Assembly: GCA_008711295.1 (NCBI GenBank)
Contig: VUYV01000149.1
Span: forward strand, 1,116,001-1,180,000
From: Anarhynchus alexandrinus
Lineage: Eukaryota; Chordata; Aves; Charadriiformes; Charadriidae
Length of the DNA: 64,000 nt
Direction: 5' to 3'
The notes beneath the pieces were generated by a model. The model did not search any database, was not told where the DNA came from, and worked only from the letters and a program-made list of their open reading frames with translations. Positions 1-18,000 of the stretch are shown piece after piece. Position numbers and translations under genes: made by a program. Position 1 is the first letter of the stretch, and each line of letters opens with the position of its first letter.

Positions 1-4146
<4,146 letters not shown>

Positions 4147-5238
4147 TAAAATTCTTTTGCCCTCATACCCTTCTTTTTCAGCTGTTTTCCAAATTTCTTT
4201 GGCATCACCTATTAGCATGCTATCTCCACATTAACATTCTAGTCATAGCTAAAGAAACAAAGCAAAGATCTGGGCCAACACATTTCTGAAAAGTTTCACA
4301 TAAATACTGTCAATATCTTTTAGCTTTGTAGGAAGGAATAAAATTGGTGTTGTTTTTAGTTGTTAAGAAATTATTTCCAATATCCAATGAATAAATGTAT
4401 CATTTTAGCTTTCTTGAACTTAGTATTGTTCAAATATGCGAAGTTATCTAAATTTCTGTTTTGTGATACAGAACAAATGTATAAAGAACACTTAAGAAAA
4501 AAAATACTTTCATAATATCGCTTTATCGAAAAGACTGTTTCATTTTGATGCTAGTGTTGACAGTCCTGAGTCACCTAATGGATTTACAGCTGTTGCTAGG
4601 ATCTGGGCTGTGTCGTGCCAGAACACTAGGGCAGCCCACTAATGTGTCTGTGTGAGGCCTCCTCTTCAGTCTTGGATTGCTTTCCTGTACTGTGGCCTTG
4701 AAAAGTTTTTTCTGGCAAGTTTTCTATGGCTATGTAGCGCAAGTTCAAGAAGTTTTGACTGGGATATCTCAAGATGAAGATTCAGAGATTTTGACTCATG
4801 ATTTGGCCTGCTTGGGAGTGCCGTAATTTAATTCACTTTTGTGTTCCGTGAGACTTACTGCAAGAAGTTCTTTCCGTTCTTTTCACTGCACTTGTCCTTC
4901 TTCTTTCAAACAGCTATCAAAAACTCTTGAGGCATTATCAGTTTTTTTTGAGGACTTGCACAATGTCATCTTCTATAGTATTCCTGCTATTTCTCCAGGC
5001 TGTCTGGGTACATTTGACAAGTTTTGAAGGACTATTAATGTCCATTTTCTCCTCAAAAGTTGAAGCACTGAACTTAAAACTGCTTTTATTTTTAGACACA
5101 CGTATCTACGGTCTTGAATAGCTGACAGCTCAGCAGTAGCTAAAAGTGATTATTTTCTCATCTTTTCCAGAAGTATGGTTTGCAGAAATTCTATATGTGT
5201 TAACTAAAGTATTTTGCTTCAAAAAAATACTTGTATTT

Positions 5239-5260
5239 AAAAAAAAAGGGGGGGGGGGAG
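5239..5260. repeat. A9-G11-AG homopolymer tract
   Basis: Nine A followed by eleven G and then AG. Its composition and junction closely match another tract at 50008-50028. G11 alone could support strand slippage and possibly G-rich secondary structure. Most likely a polymorphic simple repeat. Confidence 0.9.
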
Positions 5261-8200
5261 AACTTTATGATGGTGGAGCCTGAGAAGTTAAACTGATAGA
5301 ATAAGCTGTTTTCTTTCTTTTTTTTTTTTCTTTTTATCTCCAATCCAGGACATACTGATATATAAAAACTTACATCAATGTAGATAAATTAAATGCAGGT
5401 ATCATTTTTTTGGTTAGCAAATCATTTCCTCTTGGAGGTCATTTTAAGAGAGCCCTGTTTTACATAAACAGACTTGATGATTTAATAAAAACTGACTTGG
5501 ATTTTAGCAGCTGTGCTATTCCCAGAGAGATCACTTTTCATGTGGTTTGGGTATTAAATTACTTCTGTGCTGAAAAGGTTGCTTCATTGGCGCACGTATT
5601 TCCTTACAGTAGAAACACAGCGTTTGTTTACTTTGCTAACTTTCTGTTTATTAGCATAAGAGTATGTCACCCTGTATTATCTGGAAATCTGATGCTAATA
5701 CTTTGAAATGACAAATCCAATTACAATTTAATTGTAGTCTGTATGTTGGATGTTTTTTTTAATGCAGCGATTTAGCATAATTTCATCTTGATCTATATCA
5801 GATTTACTGTAGATTCAAACTTTTAGCACAGGAGAGAAGTGGCTTTTCTGATATAATTGAATTTGCTGGTACCTTATTGATTTTCTTCTTTCTTATGTCA
5901 GCATTCTCTTTCTTGAGCTCTTGTCACTCTGTAACTCTTAAAACATAAAACTAATGGATTAGGAATTTTTAAAAAAATTCCAGTACGTTCTTAAGCCATC
6001 CAGTACAGCTGGATGACTTAGGAGAAGCTGCTAATGATCTGCATGTTTAGGGATTAGGTTCCATTTCATTTTGACTCACAGTCATGACTTCATTTCTCTG
6101 TTTTTGAAGCCGAAGAGCCCAGACATCCAAGCAGCCAGCTATTCCTTACCCAGAATTGTCCTAAACAAGCTGCATGCCAGAGAAGCTTCCCGCAGGCAAT
6201 TGTTCAGGAATTTTGCGATGGTCGTAGCAGGAAACCAATTTATTTTTATTCTGGGCCAAATTTTCCTTGTACGATTTACCCCTCTGTCTTATTCTGGTTG
6301 TGCACAAGCATGTGCTAGAATGGAAAGTATCTTCTTTCAGCGCTAACGGCGCTGCACTGCCAGTTGAGTCGTAGATTTGAGGAGCAGTGTCAGCTCTTCT
6401 GATGCACTTCTTCCATGTCAAACTTGTTCTCTTACTGATATGGGGCAGTCCAAAGTTCCTTAGTATAGATGTTTATTTGTAATAACTGTTTTATTTACAG
6501 AACTAGAATGTTAAGCTTATTACTTACTGTAGTAATTAAGCTGTCTGTTTACCCTGTTGGGAACAAAATGAGCATATTTTCTCATAATATTATGGTGAGA
6601 AGCAATCTGGTAGAAAAGTGGAGTGCTCCTGATCCTCTACTACCTGATCCTTGCAGGCAACTGGCTAAAGCCTTGAAACATGAATGTTAAAATATATATC
6701 TTTCTTAATTCAAAACTACCTGAGTTCATATTTTAATGAGAATAATGAAAACTTACCTGTTACTGCTCCTCCCTTCTCCTTGTGTGTCATGGAATGAACC
6801 AGGAGACCTCATAGATTCAGAGTTTAATGTCACAAAAGGTTATTGCTACTAAACAGCTTGGGTATACAGATGTCCCCTCTGTTTTTACATATAGCTTACA
6901 GATCATACATCCTCCAGAGTTCAGATTTATCATCCATGTTCTCAAAAGCTAGCTTATTTTCCCTAAAGATATTTCTCTCCTTCCCTACTGAAATTGTTCT
7001 GATGTGTAATTATGTCCACTATCAAATAATAAAAAAAAAATAAAAAAACAGCATAAGTATCCCTACTAATTTTCAAGTTCTTTCTCAACTTCCTATTCAG
7101 TAGGCTGAAAAGTTGAGCTGCTTAGGTCGTAGTTCTTTAACCACTGAGTAATTTTACTGAATTACCTTTAAATGTTTTTGTTTCATTGCATTTCATGAAG
7201 GGGTAGACACTAGGATCAGGGATGGCATTCTAGGCACTATGGTACAATTTGTGTTTTCAGTCAAGATATTTCCCTACCCTTCCAGATGTTTTCCCTTTTT
7301 AACATCCCAGGAATACATTAAACACTTTTGCTGTGACATTTACTAAGTGCCTGTGTTGCCTAAGTTATTTATGAGTGTTTCAGTCTTGAAATCTATCATC
7401 ATGTAGACATAACAATGCTTTTATTGTTCTCATCTGCTTTGCATGCATTTTTACTTCAAATGGTTCCAACAAGTTATGACAGTAACCTGCACTATTCAGT
7501 TACTTACTGATTTTTTTTCAGTTGAGATAAATTTAATTTTGATTCCAGCAAGACCCTTCATATTTGCCCTAGCTGCACTGAGAAAAGACTTTCATATTTG
7601 CTTTCTCCCAGTAATGGCATATTGTAAGATCTGTCAGTGAAATTATACATTTCTCAAGTCAAGTATTGCGTTGATGTTAAATACTAAAAAAGCTAACTCT
7701 TGCATAGCTTGCAGAAATGATGGAGGAAATGGGGAGAAATGCTTGTCCTTCAGGAATGAACACTGCAAAAATTTAAAAGAATGTTTAAAAGGAGTTATTT
7801 CTGTAGCTGTGCTGTAACATTAAGTCTATGTAACTGGGTCCATTTATAACTTTCCTTATTTCCTGAATTTACATATGTTAACATTTGACACTTCTATGTA
7901 CAGTGCAACCTCTGTGTTAATATTGGATGGATTTCATTCAGACTTAAAGAACGCATAATTAATATACCTAGGCATATTTTTAACATACTGAGTTAAATGT
8001 AATACTTTTCTTTCTCTTAATGTGGCATAGAAAATTGCTTTATGATAAATGACTTACAGAAATTTATTGCTTTTGATTTTCCTCTTTGAAAAAATTTCAT
8101 TTTAACTGGGGGGAGCAGAGGGCAGAATTATGTTGCCCATAACTTTTGAAATCTCAGGCGGTGTTTACCTCCTGGATATCAATTTTAAATTAAGTGAGAG

Positions 8201-10286
8201 AATGGAAATAATACATATTTTCAATGTTAGTCACAGTGAGGATCATTTTACTTCTGGTTGCTCGAAAGATGTGCATTCTTGAAAATAATGCCTGGTCTTA
8301 TTATTTAAAAAATACTGACAAGTCAACAAAAAATTATGTTGAGTATTCCAAGTAGAAGGATACTAACAGAAGGAAGCTGTGATGTGTACTAAGAATGCCA
8401 CATCACGCACTAAGATATGATGGCTGTGGTTAGGTGACTGTTATGATGGATTTTTGTCCCCTTAGGGGAGGGCATATGTGATCAAGAACCCCAGAAATCT
8501 TAAAAATAATGTTGACTTTGAACACCCTATTTTGTGACTAGAGAAAAGGGTGTGGAGTCAGCGGTGTTTTCAGTTTTGTGCATTGGGGAAGGTGGGGAGG
8601 TGTCTGTACAGACAGGATGGATGATAATTGAAAAATGGAACTTAAAATAAGAACAACACTGAAATCTAATAAGGTGGGAGAGAGCTCATTATGTCTGTCC
8701 TATCTCTAAAAAAAAAAATATACAGGATGTTAATGAAGTATGTGTAGTTCATTGGAGAAGTTATGTCTTGTTACTCCTTGCTTAGTCCATCATGATGACT
8801 GGAAACATCATAGCTAATCCTGTATGAAGGCAGTAGTGCCAAATAAACTGCCTTGCATCTAACAGCACCACAGTAAAGGCTGTAGACAGAAGGAACTTGG
8901 GGAAAGATAGAACATATCTATCTTCAACCTCAAATCATACCATTTACTAAAATTCAGAAAGCAAGTTGATATTCCCTTGTGTTAACACTGTTATAGATAG
9001 GTTGTAAGAGTTAAAAATGATGAAACTTTTGCACCAGTTATTCAGAGTTGTGGGTTGCAGGTTTATTGATGTCTAATAGATGGCATAGGTTGTTGACACC
9101 AAACAGCATCTCAAAGTCAACAGAAGAGAGGCTTTTAAAAAAAGAAACAAAACTTGATTTATCTTATGGTACTGAAGAGAAGTAAGGTTGTTTAAAAATT
9201 CAGTCAGATCACAGGAAGAATAGTTCAAAACTCTAACCAGTACTGCTGCTGGCAGCATTCACTTGTCCTCCCTTCCCCCAGACATGATGATTCTATAAAT
9301 CTTTAGTGAACAATTGCTCTTAGACATTCCGTTGTGTCTTCATTTCAATTTTTAACATATCTGTGAAATCACTTCTTAACCAGTTATTGTTTTGTTATCT
9401 CTTCTTCAACTAAAATAAATGTAGCAAGTATAAAAGAATTCAGGAGACTTTTGTTTCTTTTCAACTTCTCTCTCTTATTCTCTGTTGTAATTTAGTTGGA
9501 GTTACAGCAGGGACTAACTTCTTGCTGTTATTACTTACTATTTCTCTTAAGGAGAAGAAACTAGTGTGCTTCTCCACAACGAATCAGGAAGACATTATTC
9601 CATTTTAGCTTGTGTTGTGAATGTATTTATCTGTATTAAGAATTGACATGAATCTAATATAAAAAGTTAAAGATCAGTTTGTGTCTTGTGAGCCTAAACC
9701 ACCCACCCAAATATTTTTCACATGGGTGAGCTTTGTTTTGCATTGAGGGCTCTGAGAGGAGGATGCATTTTCAGAACTTCTAACTTCAGGATAAGTAAAT
9801 GTTAGCCTCACCGAAGCTAACAGCTGTATGTGCAGCATCATAATGTTTGTTCTGAGTGTGGGTTTTTGCAACTGTATTTAAATATTGAAAACTGGAGGTT
9901 TGCAACTTTTGTGTTTTGCCGAGCAAAACCAGTTTTTATTACCCAGCTCCCTAACCTAAGATAATTGTCTCTATTCTAGCCAATCCGTTTGTCTTTATTC
10001 TAGCCGATCTATTTGTCTTCATCAGGTAAGATGACTTCTTCCTGGATGGCAGATGCAACCATTAGGTATCTTAGGGAGTTTAAATATAACTTGGCACAGG
10101 AAATGTGTTTAAATAACAAGGTAAAACAACATTCCTCCCCAAATCATTATGATTTGCGGTCTTGCCTTTGTGGCACAAGGGAGCAGATAGTGAAGGTTTA
10201 CTGCAAAGTGTTTCTGTGAGCCATTCTTCAGTATTGTGTTCTTTGCAGTGGAAGTTTTGAACTCCACTGATTTAAGAAGGTTTCTT

Positions 10287-10322
10287 GAGAGGGAGAGAGA
10301 AAGAGGAAGGGAGAAAAAAGAA
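10287..10322 (+). repeat. 36-nt homopurine tract
   Basis: An uninterrupted run of A and G, mostly GAGA and GGA/GAAA units, between a T at 10286 and a C at 10323. Homopurine/homopyrimidine runs can adopt triplex (H-DNA) structure, but no mirror symmetry is obvious over the full length. Simple-sequence origin is the simplest reading. Confidence 0.85.
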
Positions 10323-11764
10323 CAGAGAACATACAACACTGAAACTTATTTTATTCCCTCTTCCTTTTGCTCCAGAAAATCAGCAATTCTGTTGTTACTA
10401 CTTTTGCTTTCAGAAAAGTAAAGTTGCTGGATTAAGAATCCCTTTCTAGTAATAAGAAACACACTTCTGCCCTTCAGAGAAGAAAACAAATGATTTTGTT
10501 ATTCCATGTTTCTTTTATTTGGTGAATTTGTTAAGTGTTTCCTGATGTTTAAGTGAAATAGCATGTCGATTTATGCTGATGTGGCAGTGTACCATGTTAG
10601 ATAGTAGAATCAAAGCTATGTTGCAGAGAATCCCAGACTTTGGTCCAAGAAGCATCTGGTGTGACTGACTGGTCCATGGTATTGACTAGTTTACTCATCT
10701 CCAAGTTAAATAGCATTAAAAGAAGTAAAAATATGTTCCAGTAGTTGTTCAGTGATCTTGAAAGGATGTAGAATATTATTCTAAGCAGTTGTAAGTGGGA
10801 GAGAAAATGGTTTATGAAAGCCATCTAACCAGAAATCTGTATTGTCTGAACTAAAATAAAAAACAGAATTAGTTGAAGTCCTTAAGTGAAAATACTGCAC
10901 TTATGTAATATAGTTTCTGCACCATGATTAAAATGGATTGTCCCATTAACTGACTTTATAATACTGTTTTAAGGGGTCAAAGAAACCTGCCATTGTTAAA
11001 AACAATTGAGTCATATTTCTGAGAGGTTTTATTTCTGTTGCATTTAAATTAAATTCTATGGGTCCTAGAGGTTTGTTTTGGTTTTTTTTGTTTTCCATAT
11101 TTCTTCTTCCTCCAATTCAATTACATTTTAACTACAATTAGTACAAAATAAAGGTCTATCAATCACTAGGAAAGAGATAGCATCACCACAATTTTCTGGT
11201 ATTGACATGTTCAATATCTAACTGTGTCTAGAATACCATTTTTAATTATTTATTCTAATGGCAATTTAATGCTGACTTGTCATCTCTCTGTGAAGCTGTT
11301 ACAGCATTCCTTTTGTGTCAATAAAACCAAAACTGAACTAAAATACTTTGACTTAAAATATATATTTGCTGACAGACTCTCATATAAGAATTGTAAAAAC
11401 AAAGTTGGAGAATACTGAACTGGATAAAATCAAGGAACATAGTGTAGTGATGGTGTGGTGATGATGTTCATCCTACCATTGCTAAATGTAGAAATAGTTC
11501 AAACCTAATTCTGTAGGTTTCCACCCAGAACTCAAAAGGTCAGCTGTTCATTTTGCTGGATGTGAGTAATTTGTAATTGTTCTTTTACTTCCATAAAGCT
11601 TTTGCATACTTGCAACCTAATACCTTCTATTCCTTTATTTATTGTTCAGTTATTCCAACTGAATTCAGTGTGTATTCATCAAAAAAAATATAGACATGGT
11701 ATGCTTCATGCCTGCCATTTATGCCTAGATTTTTTATTTGTAAGCTGAGGAATAACTTTTAAGG

Positions 11765-11788
11765 TTTTTTTTTTTTTTTTAAAAAAAA
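11765..11788. repeat. T16-A8 tract
   Basis: Sixteen T directly followed by eight A. The TTTTTTTT/AAAAAAAA boundary is self-complementary. Length is probably variable between individuals and in sequencing. Confidence 0.9.
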
Positions 11789-12411
11789 GCCCACATGTTC
11801 CTGGCTGGAACATATACAATTCTTTAATGTTAGTGACTATTAAAAAAGTCCTTTTATGTTGACATATTTAGTGCAATAAGCGAGACAGAATACTTGTTCA
11901 TATCAGCTACGTGCAAAGAGTGCTAATTGTCAACTACTAGAGTGTATATAAGAAAAACTAAAAAAACTGAACTAATTTGAAAAATTGGCAGGGTTACATA
12001 AAGGTTCAAGTCTAAATCCCATGAATGAAAATTTTTAGGCATCCAAGGTTATGGTCCAAAGCACTCTTGTATTGGTAATTTTGATAGATAAGTACTTCAG
12101 ATTTATACAGTGCAGCACTGTGTGCATTTGAAAATTTCTACCATAATTCTACCTCTACATATTAAAAACTAATGCCAACATGCAGCAGTGAAAGAATGGA
12201 AATACATCCGTGTTTCTGTATTCTCTATGATCAGGTCTTGTAACAGTTGTCTCCTGGAATTGAGTGATAATAGGAGAGTCTGATTATTTTTTTCCCCTAA
12301 TCTTTATGCAAATGGAACTTGCTTTATTATAATCTCATATTTAAATTATGCTAAAATGTTAGATTGTAATATTTAAATGATCTATAGTTTACTTGTGTTT
12401 CAGTTATATTA

Positions 12412-12429
12412 TTAATCTCATGAGATTAA
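12412..12429. repeat. 18-bp perfect palindrome
   Basis: The sequence TTAATCTCATGAGATTAA reads the same on both strands with no spacer. Flanking bases (A at 12411, A at 12430) stop it from extending. The two half-sites each contain TAATCTC/GAGATTA, a paired TAATC-type homeodomain core of the bicoid/OTX class, in opposite orientation. It sits in the 17-kb intron. Function unknown. Confidence 0.85.
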
Positions 12430-15017
12430 AGGGATGGGTACTATATCTTTGTACAGATAATTTTTTAATACCTTCTTATTTTTAACTGTGTAGTTTTTTC
12501 TTTTATGCTTATCTGCATTCTTCTCATTGCTGTCTTTAACAGGAGTCTGTCTACATCTATATGTATTTTCTTTTGTTAAACTTAACAAATCATCAGCCTT
12601 CCTAAATTGGGCAACTGTTCTTTTGTTTACAAATGCCCATGTAGGCATTTTTGAGAAATTTAAGTTTAACCTTTATTCAATTTTTCCACATTTTTACAGG
12701 GTTGCCTATATCTGTGTCTTTGAAGAACTGCTGTGACTGCTGTGTTTGTTTTTTTTCCTTTGAGATTGCAAAAAAGTGAAGGAAATTGAATTTTAAAAGA
12801 TGGTAAAATAACTGAAACTGATGAAATACAGTAAATATGTGTTGGTTTGGTGAAAAGGTTGTTGTTGCACCAGTGCTGCTTTGCATAGGTATTGTAGCAC
12901 ATCCAGATAATAAAATCTTCTGCTCTGAAATAGTCTACAAAATATGTATTTTTAAGCTAGAGATTTGGATTTAGGAACTACTGAGCAGCTGCAATTTCTG
13001 CTTAAGGTAGTGATAGTTTTAGGGGGCTTAGTGTCTGACAGATCATGCCTTACTGTTGAACTGCTGATGGCAGGGGAGAGCTAGATGGAATAAATGACTT
13101 CATATGCAGCACCCAGTCAGCACTGGCTTTTTGCTTGCTTAAGTCAACCCATCAAAGATGGACCACTCCAGTCTTTGGAGAATCAAATTGTATAGACAGC
13201 CAAAATGGTATTCAGCATAAGCTACTTGTTTTTCTGTGAGAAGAATAATTTTCTTAGATGTTTGGGGAAGTGACCTTGCTTCACTCCCAGCATTAGGGAT
13301 TGCCTGTGGAAAACGGATTCTGTTTCTGGCCTGTTTCTTTAAGGCAAAAATGAGAGTTGTGCTATAGATGCCTGTCCCTATATATGGATAGAAACAGATT
13401 ATACAGCCACAAATCATCAATAACCTCAGGTGTGACTGGGGAAAAAGAAGGGCTTTCTGCAGTTGCTGTACAAGAGGTAGTGACTAATGCCAGTATGAAC
13501 TTGAGCCAAAAATGTTGTAACTGCTGATGAGCTAATCAGCATAAATTTTGGACAGGAAGCAGAATGGGGATAAATACAGTTGTAAATATCCGTCAAGCGT
13601 AAAATGTGGAGCGAGCAAGAGATGGCTATTAGGGGACTGAAGGATATACCCATGTGTTAAAAGAGGTCAGGACAGATGATCTAATGATACTGTCTACCTG
13701 AGAACTCTTTTGTTCTTCTGTTCTCAGTCTCTAAAATGGAGATGTTTATTTTCTTTTACTCTTCCTCTCTCTCTATCTCTTTCTTTTCAGTTCTATTTAC
13801 TAATACTTTCAGGGAGGGAATGCCTTAAACTTGTATGCTGTCCAGTTGAAAGTCCTTATATTGACTGTAATCTGAAGGTGCCATTTTGTTTCAAATAATT
13901 TGTGATAAATATTTTAGAAAGGAAAGAGTAGCTAAAATAAAAATCTTGCAGTTTTGTCTATGTTATTAGTCTATCAATTCATATCAGGAAAAATGGTTAC
14001 TTGTATATAAAACACATAAAGGTTATTTCAGAAAAGCTCAGAATGCATGCACTTCCTGAGAACTTAATGCTTAAACTGACATCTCTTAAATTTCCTTTTC
14101 ATTATTCAGAAGAAGAAACTGAAGTCGTAAGCTAAAAAAATCTTGTTGAGACCTTTCAGGGCCTATTCTTCAGTAAGTTAGTACTCCATTTTCTGTCCAT
14201 TGCAATTCACAATCAGTGTAGGTAATAGCAACAGACAAAACACGTTTGTATCGCTACATTCCGATCCTAAATTAAAATAGCAATCTCTTTCTTAAATGAA
14301 TTTTCAGCATATTGTACTTGGATTAGTTAAGGTTTTATACTGATTGGCTTTTGTATTTAATACGGACTATGGGAAGGTAAGGAGAAAATTGTGTATGCAG
14401 AGGGTGTTTTAATTGTTTGGACATGAGCCAAAAATGATGCCATTTTGCCTTGCGGTTTATAAGCTTCCAATATTTTCAGAATAGCCTTCTTCAGCTTGCA
14501 CCTGGAATGCAGCCTTCTTTAGAACTTCGTTTTATGATCGTGTTCTTAAAACTTAATTGTGTGTGAACGCACAGGTGATATGACCATTCATACACACACT
14601 AAGATAATACTTAAGAGTTATTATCAAAAGACGAAGTGTCTTTAAGAGTCATCTTTGTGCTCACATAATATTGTCAGACTTTACTGTTTCAATATCATGA
14701 ACTGAGACCTCAAAAATCATTACGTGATCTTCAGAAAGTTCAATTTTGTTGCATTCTTTTTCATAGAGGTATTACACGATCACCTTATTAGGCTTTTCTT
14801 TACGACTTTTTAGGACCAAATGGCAATAAAAATTGAGAACTTCATGAAAAGGCAAGAGTCTAGGAGCTGAGGACTTTTTAAGGATACCAGAATTATGGGT
14901 CTCATGATAAAATTCTGAATGTTGTTTTAATAGCAGATACATTGAGCTTTGGCGAGTTTAAAGGGCAAGACTTTTACATGTCTCCCTTATTTTCCAAGCA
15001 GCTGTTGAAACAGAAAA

Positions 15018-15067
15018 GTCTCTGAAAAGAGACATGCTAAACGGACATGCTCTGAAAAGCATGCTAA
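15018..15067 (+). repeat. imperfect about 30-bp tandem duplication with small hairpin
   Basis: TCTGAAAAGAGACATGCTAA at 15021-15040 recurs as TCTGAAAAGCATGCTAA at 15051-15067 with a 3-base loss, an offset of 30 bases. The first copy also forms a perfect 6-bp stem (GTCTCT / AGAGAC, 15018-15023 and 15028-15033) closing a GAAA loop. It looks like a local replication-slippage duplication. Confidence 0.7.
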
Positions 15068-18000
15068 CATTCACAGTAGTTTTCCATTCATTCTGCATTG
15101 CCTGTGATAACAGTGTGCAAAAATATATCTAGGCCTGTAAAATCTATAAATAGTACACTGAATTTTGTGATTTTTCTGGCTCTGAAATGTTTAGTGAAGT
15201 ATCTTTCCGTTTTGATGGGAGGCAGGGTGGGGAGGGGAAGCCTTCTTTGTGCTGTCGTCTTTGAATGGAAAGCATTTAAAGCCAGGAAGAGTGTAAAACA
15301 CACTGCCTGTACTGTTTTGGAGGTAGGCTACCCGTATGTCTTAGTGTAAACAATAAATCTGGTAGCATTAATTTCTTATTTTATTTTTCTTGGAAAGTAA
15401 ACAACACTGTTTCAAGCTCTACAGATGCTATCTACTTAGAAAACAGAAAAGCCAAAACAAATGTAAATTCTGGTAAAAAGTTTAAAAATTATGTGACAGA
15501 AATGAGGCATAATGTGAGCCAATTTTACATCAATGGCTAGGTTGTTGGGATTAGGAGATTGGGGTTTGTATTTTTACTTAACCATACATTAACTTCCATG
15601 CTATAAAGCAATCCTGGAGCCAGATTCTCTTTCTGAATGTCTTTCTACCCAGCGATTGAGACTTCTTTGTGAAGAATGCTATTAAAAAGAATATAACACC
15701 AAGGCTGCACATCTGTTTCTCGTTTCAAAACAAGTTCTTTTACTCTAAACCTCTATTTTTTTCTTCCTACCATGAGATTCATTTTTTTTTCCTTCAGTAA
15801 ACAGACAAGAATAAAAAGATTGCTAATGAAGTGGGTTACTGTGTATCATTTACACAAAAGGCTTTAGCAATACGTTAATTTGTCCCTGTTGTGATAATGT
15901 GCATCCACAGAGTCATTTGTTCTATTAAAATGCCATCCTGTGAAAAATCAGTTGTAGCTCTGGCTCTGTAACATGGAGACTACAACCGAGATTATAGCAT
16001 TAGCCTGAGATGAGATTTACGTGTGTCAGAAAAGAGTGTGGTTTTAAAATGTGGGTTCTCCTGACAGTGTTTGTAACAGACATGAAATGCAGAAGGCATG
16101 CTGCTTTCTAATTCTCCTCTTAAGCTCTGTAAAGTGACCTGCAAGTGAGCAAAAGATAAGAGTTCCTTAATAAATCTCTATTGCTCCAGCTTGCCTTGCT
16201 GGGCAGAAGAATTATATCCTTCTGGTTCTTTTTGTTGCTGCTTTGAAGTTTTTTCTGCTTGAGAAAATTAATTGCTACATAGTGACATGTCACTGCATGA
16301 CTGGATAGTGACACGTTTATTCCCAGAAGAAGTTTTTGAGGGATTTTTTACATCTGTGGTCAGATAGTAACTAATTTGAGATCAATAATAATAAAAATTA
16401 TAGCATCTCTCAAGTATTTCTCCCCCTGTAAAGCTGTTATTCAGAATGATCGCATTGGTACCAAGTATGGTGTTAGCAGCAAAGAGAATTGTTAAGAACT
16501 GAAAAAGCAAACTCATGCCAACCATGGGCCTTTAGACTCTGCTGGACATGATTAAATAGGAGAAAATGTCCTTTCCACACAGCAACAGATTGGGCGCTTA
16601 TTAAATCTAGAAACATTTTTTAGAATTATTTTGTGCCTATTTGATGTCTAGACTGGCTTTATTCTTGATGACCTGCAGAGTATTCCTGTGTGGTCTCCTG
16701 GCATGGGAATTTGAGATGAGTTTTGTTTTGCCTTATGCTTTTTTCTTTTTTAGATATGTTCAGTGGATGCTAAGCAAACGTAGGCCACATTGCATTTATC
16801 AGGGGGCAGCTCTTACTGAATTTGTGTAGTAAAGGTTAGACATGGGCAAGTTAATGGTGTTTATCCCTTTCGTGGTATTTATTGTAAAGCTTTAATCACC
16901 TGGGAAATGAAGTCCCTGAAGGTGACAAAATGTTCTTTCAATTGCTGCCTATATTAAAAGGATTTCATTATAGACTATGCCTTTTTAATGGTACCACCTT
17001 TGCTCAGGCAGCAAACGGAGTGATGCTGCCAGGTCCTTCTCTGGCTCCCTGATATGTTGTTCTCCGGGCCACATGGCTGGAACTTCAGTTTTAAAACTAG
17101 TTAACAGATACTTCTATTCAGCAGGCTATTCCCATTTTAAAAATCAAGTAATTATAATCAGCAAGTACACTTTTTGATAAAGTTTTTCAGGCCTCTGTGG
17201 GTGCTAATACAATAAAAATATTCTGTATTGTTGTGGTTTAGGTTTTTTAGATACTGTGTCTCTACAGTCAGATTTGTTACCCTAACCTAAATATGCCATT
17301 GTAGTGCCATGGCAAGTCTAGCAGTGTGACATGATTGAGTTTCTACAGGAGGAAAATAAATTTTTAAATGTCTCCATAATAGCAGGTTTCATCATATTAA
17401 TATGTATCATTTCTACCCAGGTAAAGTTCACTAGATCCAAAAATAATGTACCTTCAACTTCTGGTTCTGTCATCTTGTTTTGTTAATAATAATGTTTTAT
17501 TAATATTTTAGAAGACACTTAATGGGAGACTTCCTAGTCTCTTCCATACAAAGGGCACTTGGATTTAATAAAAATCCTTCCAGGTGATTCATCCAAAATT
17601 AACGCTAGACATTGTGGATGTCAGTGTAGTCATGCTGTCTGCTTTGTGCGAGTACATAAGAATTCATTTGTAGCTATGGCCGGGAATATAGAAAGGTTAA
17701 GCACATCTCTGAAATAAACCAGGGCACTTTATACAGAGGACCCTGGCATGCTGAAGTAATGTACTTACCGAGGAAGCAATACCTGGAAATTTTCACTCAG
17801 GCTTGAGTCACAGTTCTTTGGAAACGGGGATCAAGGCATAGCTAGCTGAGTAACAAATTCAACCAGATTTAAAGGCGATTTGATGGACTTCTTGTGTATA
17901 GTAAGGTTGCACTCAGTTCCCTGCTCTGTTCGTAATATTTGCGTCTCCCAAGGTAGTATACATCTTTTAGCAATTTCAAACCTCTGGGAAGAGACCAAAA

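Noticed and set aside
7506..7640. TTTTTTTTCAG acceptor followed by an open frame
   Set aside because: The frame ends in a stop without a good donor, and its phase does not extend exons B or C.
13720..13750. TCTCAGTCTCTAAAATGGAGAT resembling the MIR 'CTCATCTGTAAAATGG' segment
   Set aside because: A single short motif without the upstream core landmarks; not enough to call a SINE.
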